A DNA stretch of 45,574 nucleotides from Qaidamihabitans albus. GTDB taxonomy: Bacteria; Actinomycetota; Actinomycetes; Mycobacteriales; Pseudonocardiaceae. Below, piece by piece: positions 34,856 to 40,786 of the stretch. Location: contig NZ_JAEHOB010000015.1 in NCBI RefSeq assembly GCF_016464705.1, positions 114,652-160,225 of the forward strand, in the 5' to 3' direction. How positions within the stretch are numbered: the first letter of the stretch is position 1; every line of letters starts with the position of its first letter. A program made the position numbers and the translations under genes. The notes beneath the pieces were generated by a model, which ran no database searches, was not told where the DNA came from, and saw nothing but the letters and a program-made list of their open reading frames with translations.

Positions 34856-35821
34856 TCACTTCATCGCTGCCGCCGCGTCCCGAGTAGCCTTCCGCTGCTC
34901 CTCGAAGTACTTGCGGGCTTCGTCCACATTCTGGTGGAGAACGGTGAAACCGGCCCCCTCCTCGTACTTCTTCTTGACCTCAGGATCCTCCAGAGCTTGC
35001 TGCACCGCCTCGTTCCAGGTCTGGACGATCTCGTCAGGAGTCTCCGGAGGCAGGATGAAACCCCAGGTCGTCACCAGCTTGACCCCCGGGTAACCGGCCT
35101 CCCCGAAGGTGGGCACGTCTGGGAACGCGTCCGAGGGAGCCGACAGCACCAACGGCTTGAGCTGGTCGCCGTCGAGCAGCGAGAAGCCGGAGACGGCGGA
35201 GTCGATGTGGCCGCCGAAGACCTTGAAGATGATGTCGCCGACACCACCGCTCACCGGGACGTAAGACAGCTCCATCCCCGTCGCCTTGTTGATCTCGCTC
35301 ATCAGCAGTCGGCCGTTGTCACCGACCCCGGCGATCGTCATCCCGCCCGGTGCGGACTTCGCCTCGTCGATGAAGGCCTCAATCGAGTCGTACGGCGCGT
35401 TCTTGGACACGGCGATGATGTTGGGAGAGAACTCCGTCCATGCGATGTACTCGAAGTCGGCAGCTTTGAAACCGACATCTCCGCCCATGCTGAGGTTGAC
35501 GATGTTCGGCGCCACCACGTTCGAGATCGTGCACCCGTCGGGCTCGGCGTCGGCAAGCGCGTTCCAGCCGACCGCGCCGTCGCCGCCCTCCATGTAGGTG
35601 ACATTCAACCTCTTGCCGAGCGCGTCCTCCAGGGCCGGCTGCAACCGTCGAACCTGCTGGTCCGACCCGCCGCCCGGGGAGTACGGAACGATGACCCGGA
35701 TGGTCGGGCAGTCGAGGCCGCCCTGCGCGTTGGAGGTGCCGCCTCCCCCCGGCGACGAGCACGCCGCCAGGACAAGCGCCGAGACAGTGACGAGGAGCAC
35801 GATCAGTTTCCGTGTTCGCAT
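34856..35821 (-). CDS. TctC substrate-binding lipoprotein 2 (orphan)
   Basis: A 321-aa TctC-family lipoprotein with signal peptide and lipobox VLAAC (Cys near residue 21). Seen: CPTIRVIVPYSPGGGSDQQV, MTIAGVGDNGRLLMSEINK, PVSGGVGDIIFKVFGGHIDSAV and GFILPPETPDEIV. It is a paralogue of the TctC at 22816-23808, with the same block order. No TctAB genes lie beside it, so it may share the TctAB encoded at 20701-22666, or act as a sensor or scavenger. The ATG at 35821 follows AAAGG. It is divergent from the isochorismatase-type gene over a 112-bp AT-rich region. Confidence 0.92.
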   Translation of the reverse strand: MRTRKLIVLLVTVSALVLAACSSPGGGGTSNAQGGLDCPTIRVIVPYSPGGGSDQQVRRLQPALEDALGKRLNVTYMEGGDGAVGWNALADAEPDGCTISNVVAPNIVNLSMGGDVGFKAADFEYIAWTEFSPNIIAVSKNAPYDSIEAFIDEAKSAPGGMTIAGVGDNGRLLMSEINKATGMELSYVPVSGGVGDIIFKVFGGHIDSAVSGFSLLDGDQLKPLVLSAPSDAFPDVPTFGEAGYPGVKLVTTWGFILPPETPDEIVQTWNEAVQQALEDPEVKKKYEEGAGFTVLHQNVDEARKYFEEQRKATRDAAAAMK

Positions 35822-35861
35822 GCTCGCGGCCTTTCTGAAGCGAGGACGGAGGGCAGGCACG

Positions 35862-35901
35862 TACCACTGTGGTATATATTACGTCGATACATTGCACAAT
35901 A
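35862..35901. promoter_or_regulatory. Divergent promoter/operator with a perfect palindrome
   Basis: TACCAC-T-GTGGTA at 35862-35874 is a perfect inverted repeat. It is followed by AT-rich promoter-like sequence: plus-strand TATATT and TACATT, and minus-strand TTGTGC-17-TATACC. An ATTG/CAAT repeat is at 35891-35900. It lies between TctC 2 and the isochorismatase-type gene and probably drives both. A regulator is implied but not identified. Confidence 0.5.
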
Positions 35902-35933
35902 TCGCACGGCCCGGAAACTCACCAGGGAGCCGC

Positions 35934-36635
35934 ATGCACATCGACGCCGAGGACCGTAGCCAGTTCAAAGATGCGATGAAGGACCTGCTGATCATCGACC
36001 GGTCTCGTACGGTGGCGCTGACGATCGACCTGCAGCGCGAGTACCTCGACGAGTCGGTGGGCCAGTCGGTCGTCGAGCCGGACGAGGCCGAGCGGGTCCT
36101 GAAGGCCAACGAGCGCCTGCTGGACGCCTGCCGAGCCGCGAGCATTCCCGTTGTCCACGCCTACGTCGAGCGCCCCCAGCACGAGCTCGACGCCGGCTTC
36201 TACGCCGGGGGGCTGGCCTATCTCAAGGCCGCACAGGAGGCAGGGATCTCCCAGATGCCGCACCGGCCTGCCAGGACACGCATCGACCGGCAGGCCGGCG
36301 CACCGGAGGCAGAGGTGCCTGCGGGTCTGGTCGCCCCCTCGGACATCCACATCCGGGACAAGAAGAGCCTGGACAGCTTCGCCCACACCGAGCTGGAGTT
36401 CCTGTTCTCCCGGATCTTGCGCCCCACGTTCGTCGTCATGACCGGCATCAACACCGACACCTGCGTCTATGCGACGACCTTCACTGCTGCGAACCTCGGC
36501 TACTCGCCCATCGTCGTGACCGACTGCGTGGCGAGCATGCGAGGGAAGGACTCGCACCGGATGGCGCTCGAACTGATGTCTCGCAGCATCGCGTGGGTGC
36601 TGACCCTCGACGAACTTCTGGAACGGCTCGGCTGA
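35934..36635 (+). CDS. Isochorismatase-family cysteine hydrolase
   Basis: A 233-aa cysteine hydrolase of the isochorismatase/nicotinamidase superfamily. Seen: the catalytic triad Asp32 (ALTIDLQREYL), Lys143/144 (DIHIRDKKSLDSF) and Cys177 (INTDTCVYATTFTA). Amidases with this set include N-carbamoylsarcosine amidase, maleamate amidase and biuret hydrolase. Here the insertion RPARTRIDRQAGAPEAEVPA near residues 111-130 is an extra loop. The ATG at 35934 follows AGGGAG. It likely cleaves an amide or carbamoyl group, releasing ammonia close to the GS system; the substrate is unknown. Confidence 0.87.
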   Translation: MHIDAEDRSQFKDAMKDLLIIDRSRTVALTIDLQREYLDESVGQSVVEPDEAERVLKANERLLDACRAASIPVVHAYVERPQHELDAGFYAGGLAYLKAAQEAGISQMPHRPARTRIDRQAGAPEAEVPAGLVAPSDIHIRDKKSLDSFAHTELEFLFSRILRPTFVVMTGINTDTCVYATTFTAANLGYSPIVVTDCVASMRGKDSHRMALELMSRSIAWVLTLDELLERLG

Positions 36636-36653
36636 ACCTCCCCGGGCGCGGCT

Positions 36654-36684
36654 GTCGCGTGCCCGGCCGAGCCGGGCACGCGAC
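36654..36684. terminator. Bidirectional terminator between convergent genes
   Basis: A perfect 13-bp stem (36654-36666 with 36672-36684) and a 5-nt loop lie in the 54-bp gap between the isochorismatase-type and PEP-utilising genes. Confidence 0.75.
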
Positions 36685-36689
36685 GTCGC

Positions 36690-38372
36690 TTACGCGGTCT
36701 CCCGTAGTGGGTCACCGACCGGCAGAACCGACACCCTTCCGTTGTCTCCGTCGACCGCGATCAGCGGTTCGCTCCCGTCATCAGGGATCACGAGGTTGCA
36801 GCCGACCACGGTGGGGACCCCGATGGAGTGGGCGAACTCGATCAAGTGGGCCGACGTACTACCCGCCCGTGTCACCATGCCCGCCGCGTTCCACAACAAC
36901 GGCGCCAACGCGGGGACCGGCTGGCCGGCGACGATGACGTAGCGCCCCTCCGGCGAGGGCGATCGCGACTCGCTGGTGAAGATGTACGCCCTTCCGGCGC
37001 CCGCTCCCGGCGCCGCCGCCCTGCCGTGATGGCACTCGCCCGCTGCCCGCACCACCCCGTGCACGAACGGTTCCCACCGGTCTGCGCCGAGCCGGGTCTC
37101 CGCCCAGGCCAGTCCCTCGGCGAGCACCCGCTCGAGCTCGTCCGCACCCAGCCGCCAGAATGACGCGTCCGAATCGAGTACTCCCGTGGAGCGCAAGTAC
37201 CGCCGGACGGTTTCCAGATGGCCCAGGATCGACGCCGCTCGGTCCGGGCTGAAACTCGGCAGACCGGCCAGCACGTCGATGGCCGCGGCCGGGGCGCTGC
37301 CACGAAGGTTGCGCAGCACGCGCTCGGCCTCCGCCCTGGCGCTGCGCGGCGACCCACCCCACAGCTGCGCGACCAGTGCGTTCGCCTCGGCGCGGGCAGC
37401 CGCCAACGCAGCAGTCGGCGAGGTGTCGGAGGGCACGACGTCGGGCACCCGCCCTCCGAGCGCCGCCGCCCACGGCAGGACGAGCTCGTGTCCCAGCCGC
37501 CCGGGGCAGCGCTGAGTCCAGGCGGCTACCCGCACGGCGACGTCCGACAACAGGGTGGGCTCGACCGTCGCGGGGTGGGTCTCCCCCGGCGGGGACGCCA
37601 CGGACGACCGCAAACTCTGCAGGAGGTACACGCGCCCCTCGGCGGCGGCCCACTCGATCAGTTGGTGTTCGAGCACCTCGTGGACCCGGCGGACCAGCCC
37701 CGCGACGCGCCGCGCCAGGTGCTCGTGGACATCCCCATGCTCACGGACGGAGTCGTCCGGCCCGACGGCCGATACGGAGCCCTCGACATGACCCTCCATC
37801 AGGGGGAACAGCGGGCCGGTTGTCGACGTGATCTCGACGCTGCCGTCGGCTCTGAGCGCAGCGGTGCCGCCGACATCAGGCTGCAGCTCGGGCTGCACCA
37901 GCACCGCCAGGCCGAGATCTTCCGGCGATGTGCCGGTGTTACTCGCCCTGTCGAGGACGCCGGCCGAAAATGCCGACCCCCAGCAGCCCCGGACCGCGGT
38001 GCCCAGGTCGTCGACCGTGATCCCGTGGAAGCTGGAGAACGCGCCCGACCATGTGCCGTCGGCCTCGAGGGGGCTCGAGGAGCGCACGATCAATGGCTCC
38101 GAGAAGCCGCTCAGTCGCGCGCACAGCTCGCCGAGCAGCTCTGCCTCAGGTTCCGTCTTCATGACCGCGAGCCGGGCGCGACCGGCGCTCCCGTGGGAGC
38201 CCAGCGCACCCGTCGCTGCGCTGACCACGTCGGCGGACTCCACAACGGGTACGACCACTCCGGGAAGCACCGGGAGACCGGCCGCGGACGCCACGGCCAG
38301 ACCGGCGGCCTTGGCGCCCGCGACGGCGGCGTCGCGCGCTGCCTCGTCGGACAACGTCAATACGCGCGGCAC
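36690..38372 (-). CDS. PEP/pyruvate-utilising-like protein (ATP-grasp plus phosphohistidine domain)
   Basis: A 560-aa protein shorter than PEP synthase (about 790) and rifampin phosphotransferase (about 860). The N-terminal half has the PPDK/PEPS ATP-grasp-like stretch LIVRSSSPLEADGTWSGAF. The C-terminal end has the swivelling phosphohistidine-like block GMVTRAGSTSAHLIEFAHSI, followed by GVPTVVGCNLVIPDD. The usual TSHAA sequence is changed, although a His remains in the aligned position. The central PEP/pyruvate-binding TIM barrel is missing. The GTG at 38372 lies 2 nt after the M24 stop with a GAGG site, so the two are co-transcribed. The reaction is unknown; an ATP-driven phosphotransfer to a small substrate is possible. 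Confidence 0.7.
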   Translation of the reverse strand: MPRVLTLSDEAARDAAVAGAKAAGLAVASAAGLPVLPGVVVPVVESADVVSAATGALGSHGSAGRARLAVMKTEPEAELLGELCARLSGFSEPLIVRSSSPLEADGTWSGAFSSFHGITVDDLGTAVRGCWGSAFSAGVLDRASNTGTSPEDLGLAVLVQPELQPDVGGTAALRADGSVEITSTTGPLFPLMEGHVEGSVSAVGPDDSVREHGDVHEHLARRVAGLVRRVHEVLEHQLIEWAAAEGRVYLLQSLRSSVASPPGETHPATVEPTLLSDVAVRVAAWTQRCPGRLGHELVLPWAAALGGRVPDVVPSDTSPTAALAAARAEANALVAQLWGGSPRSARAEAERVLRNLRGSAPAAAIDVLAGLPSFSPDRAASILGHLETVRRYLRSTGVLDSDASFWRLGADELERVLAEGLAWAETRLGADRWEPFVHGVVRAAGECHHGRAAAPGAGAGRAYIFTSESRSPSPEGRYVIVAGQPVPALAPLLWNAAGMVTRAGSTSAHLIEFAHSIGVPTVVGCNLVIPDDGSEPLIAVDGDNGRVSVLPVGDPLRETA

Positions 38373-38374
38373 GT

Positions 38375-39613
38375 TCAGCCTGCCTCGATGATCTCGTGCG
38401 ACTTGTAAGTCGACACCATGTCGGCGCCGTCGTCGGTGACGATGAGCATCTCCTCGAGCCGCACGCCGTGATCGAACTTCTTTCCGTGCTGGGTCTCCAG
38501 CGCGAAGACCATTCCGGGCTGGATCTCCTGGGGATGGTCCAGGGACCAGATACGCGAGATGACCGGCTGGTCGTACTGGGCGAGCCCGAGTCCGTGGCCC
38601 CACAGGTTGGCGGCGGCCTGGTCCTCGTCGACGTAGCCCCATGCCTCGGCGGCCGAAGGCCACTTGCTGGCGATGTCTGCGGTCGTCACACCGGGACGAA
38701 CCGTCTCGATCGAGTCCCACAGCCACTTGTGGGCGGTGTCGTAGGTTTGCCGGTGCTCGTCCGTGGGCTTGCCTCCCACACAGTAGGTGCGGTACACGCA
38801 CGACTTGAAACCGTTCCAGGTCAGCGCCGCGAGGTCGATGATGACGAGCTCACCGGGACGGATGATGCGGTCGGAGAAGTTGCGCCAGTTCGGCCACGCG
38901 TTGGGCCCCGAGGACACGATGACGTCCTCGACGTCCTCCATGCCCGGGATCGAGTACAGGTACTCGAAGCCGAAGGCGGCGACCTCGTTCTCGGTCAGCC
39001 CGGGCTTCAGGAACTGGCTGAACTCGTAGTGCAACGCGTCACAGATGGCGCCCACAATGCGGACCGCCTTCTGCTCGTCCGGACTCTTGATGGCGCGTGC
39101 CTCCATCATCGGCGTCATGCCGTCGGTCCAGGTGATGCCCGCGCGCTCGAAGGAGCGGATCATGTTGATGTCGATGAAGTCCACGCCGAGTGGCTTGTCC
39201 CGCACGCCCGCGTCCTCGAGATCACCAAGGATGGCTTCGGTGAACTTGTCGACCTGCTGCGTGGACGCCGGCCCGGCCGCACCCTTGATCCAGGCGAAGG
39301 AGTGGCGGATGTTCTCCTTGGGGATCCACGGGTTGTGCACCTCGAGGTGGAAGCCGATGTCACCCTGCTCGTATACGATCGGCGCCTTGCCCTCGACGAG
39401 CAGGACATAGCGCAGACCCGGCTTCAACCGGTTCCAGCCCGGGGTGTACGTCGAGGAGACGTAGCGCATGTTCTCGTCGTACATGCACAGGATGGCACCC
39501 AGCCCGTGCCGCGCCATCGCCTCGCGTGCCCGTGACAGCCGCCACTCGCGGACCTTCGCCCAGTTGATGCCCTCCTTCCAGTCGCTGCTCAGGACGCCGA
39601 ACGCTTCCTTCAT
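38375..39613 (-). CDS. M24/creatinase-fold protein with an altered metal site
   Basis: A 412-aa pita-bread-fold protein (Xaa-Pro aminopeptidase/creatinase family). Seen: an N-terminal domain, then the first metal Asp in VIIDLAALTWNGF. The second metal Asp is replaced by Cys in the aligned KSCVYRTY segment (canonical SDxTRT). The metal His sits in LWGHGLGLAQYDQP, but the later His of that motif is Tyr. The two Glu positions are kept (GMVFALET, VRLEEMLIVTDDG). Creatinase members are metal-independent, so a hydrolase of an amidino or amide substrate is possible. The ATG at 39613 follows GGAGGAG. It is first in a two-gene operon with the PEP-utilising-like gene. Confidence 0.83.
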   Translation of the reverse strand: MKEAFGVLSSDWKEGINWAKVREWRLSRAREAMARHGLGAILCMYDENMRYVSSTYTPGWNRLKPGLRYVLLVEGKAPIVYEQGDIGFHLEVHNPWIPKENIRHSFAWIKGAAGPASTQQVDKFTEAILGDLEDAGVRDKPLGVDFIDINMIRSFERAGITWTDGMTPMMEARAIKSPDEQKAVRIVGAICDALHYEFSQFLKPGLTENEVAAFGFEYLYSIPGMEDVEDVIVSSGPNAWPNWRNFSDRIIRPGELVIIDLAALTWNGFKSCVYRTYCVGGKPTDEHRQTYDTAHKWLWDSIETVRPGVTTADIASKWPSAAEAWGYVDEDQAAANLWGHGLGLAQYDQPVISRIWSLDHPQEIQPGMVFALETQHGKKFDHGVRLEEMLIVTDDGADMVSTYKSHEIIEAG

Positions 39614-39696
39614 GCTCGCTCCTCCAGATCCAATGCACCCACCCCGCACGCGCAGAGCCATGACAGTTTGCAAAATGTAGCATATCTCAAAGTGTT

Positions 39697-39930
39697 CGTC
39701 CGGGGCTTCGAGGCGCCGGTCAGCCTCGTGTACTCACGGCCGCTCGGCTTCCCCTGCCCGGACGCGTCCGGGAACCGGGGCCGATCGACAAGGACGTCTA
39801 CGAGGTGCCACCCAGGAGGCGACGGGCGCCAAGCTCTTCACACCGGACGTGATCGGGACGGGGATCGCGTTCGAGCGGAGCACCAGATCGACCCGCTGCG
39901 GCTGTGCCCGCACCTTCACCCGAGCCTGCG
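39697..39930 (+). pseudogene. glnA: Decayed 3' remnant of glnA
   Basis: Four collinear blocks match the intact glnA in the same orientation. These are glnA 14134-14193 (the [11 protein letters not shown] region), about 14248-14276 (the CPDSSGNP region), 14342-14390 ([10 protein letters not shown] region) and about 14472-14575 ([12 protein letters not shown] ... [10 protein letters not shown]). The segments between them are deleted, so roughly 440 bp is reduced to 235 bp, with frameshifts. This is a remnant of the last third of a glnA-type gene, not a functional enzyme. It lies between the island and glnE, where intact glnA would sit in the ancestral order. Confidence 0.85.
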
Positions 39931-40175
39931 TCAGTCGCTATAAGAAAGATGTAGTACCTGGTACGGGCGAACTGGTGGTTTGGTACCGGGAGTGCGGACG
40001 ATGCGCGACAGGGTCCCACCCGAACACCGAGCCGAGGCCGGCCGACGTTCGCATATGTTCTTGCGGCCCACGACACCGCTGCCGCGGGAGCGCTCTCCCC
40101 TGGCACCCAGCGGGTCCGGGAATGCACGCATGTGGAAGCCAGGTGTTGCCGACTGGTGAGGGCTGTTGATCCCCA

Positions 40176-40216
40176 CATACAGCAACGTCCCATACAGCAA
40201 CGTCACACAATGTGAC
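40176..40216. repeat. Tandem 14-bp repeats beside a palindrome
   Basis: CATACAGCAACGTC occurs at 40176-40189 and 40191-40204 with 1 bp between them. It is followed by GTCACA-CAA-TGTGAC (40202-40216), a perfect 6-bp inverted repeat overlapping the second copy. It could be a regulator site or a scar. It lies downstream of the thioesterase gene and far upstream of the M24 gene. Confidence 0.6.
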
Positions 40217-40236
40217 ATCATGTATGGCACAGCGAG

Positions 40237-40264
40237 GAGCCCCGCCGCGAGCGCGGCGGGGCTC
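40237..40264 (-). terminator. Terminator after the thioesterase gene
   Basis: A perfect 12-bp GC-rich stem (40237-40248 with 40253-40264) and a 4-nt loop lie 26 bp beyond the thioesterase stop. Confidence 0.7.
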
Positions 40265-40290
40265 GACGACGTATCGACAGCCGCGCTGGA

Positions 40291-40725
40291 TCACTCCTCG
40301 CCACAGAGCAGGCGGGTGTTCACCCCGGCCTGCTCGAAGCGGCCTCGCGGGTCCACGACGAGCTTGCGGCGGTCGAGGTCCATCAGCCCGAGCGTGCAGG
40401 TGATCTCGGCGGCGAGCGTGCCGTCGGCACGGTAGATGTCGGAGTCCATCCGGAACGTCTTGCCGCTGCCGAACTTCACCACGCACGTCACGTCGATCTC
40501 GTCGCCCGCCCGCAGCTCCCGCCGGAAACTGATGGTCGACTCGAGCATGACCGAGGCGAGCCGCTGGTCCTGGAGCCCGCCGTCGAGGCCGCCGGCCCGC
40601 TCCAGCAGTTCGAGCCTGGCCACCTCGCCGTAGGAGTGGTAGACGGCATGGTTGACGTGGCCCAGTGTGTCGAGCTCGTAGTGCCGCACCTTGATCCGGA
40701 CCCGGAATGGTTCTCGTTCGGTCAC
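40291..40725 (-). CDS. 4-hydroxybenzoyl-CoA thioesterase-like (hotdog) protein
   Basis: A 144-aa hotdog-fold acyl-CoA thioesterase of the YbgC/4HBT type. Seen: RIKVRHYELDTLGHVNHAVYHSYGE, which carries the Asp and the turn of the 4HBT active site. This is followed by the long helix and strands SVMLESTISFRRELRAGDEIDV and DSDIYRADGTLAAEITCTLGLMD. The GTG at 40725 gives a start VTEREPFRVRIKV. It lies 61 bp downstream of glnE on the same strand, so it may be co-transcribed with it. Its acyl-CoA is unknown. It belongs to the core side, not clearly to the island. Confidence 0.85.
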   Translation of the reverse strand: MTEREPFRVRIKVRHYELDTLGHVNHAVYHSYGEVARLELLERAGGLDGGLQDQRLASVMLESTISFRRELRAGDEIDVTCVVKFGSGKTFRMDSDIYRADGTLAAEITCTLGLMDLDRRKLVVDPRGRFEQAGVNTRLLCGEE

Positions 40726-40786
40726 GGTCCACACCCTAGGTTCGCCGCGCCCACCCGTCCCGCGAAGGTGAGCAAGAGCTGGGCGG

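Larger units (their letters stand above)
39614..40290. other. 677-bp intergenic region at the island's right end
   Basis: There is no intact gene here. It holds an AT-rich promoter-like stretch for the M24 gene (about 39665-39690) and a decayed glnA fragment. A GTACC-T-GGTAC palindrome lies at about 39953-39963. Two tandem CATACAGCAACGTC repeats and a GTCACA-CAA-TGTGAC palindrome (40202-40216) follow. A 12-bp terminator hairpin lies before the thioesterase gene. These are described separately where useful. Confidence 0.6.

Noticed and set aside
39953-40225. CRISPR array
   Set aside because: Only two 14-bp repeats with 1 bp between them, no spacers of normal length and no cas genes.
14583-40290. 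Prophage or ICE with its own integrase
   Set aside because: No integrase, relaxase, transposase, tRNA target or phage gene is seen in the island, so a mobile-element label is not supported beyond the glnA remnant.
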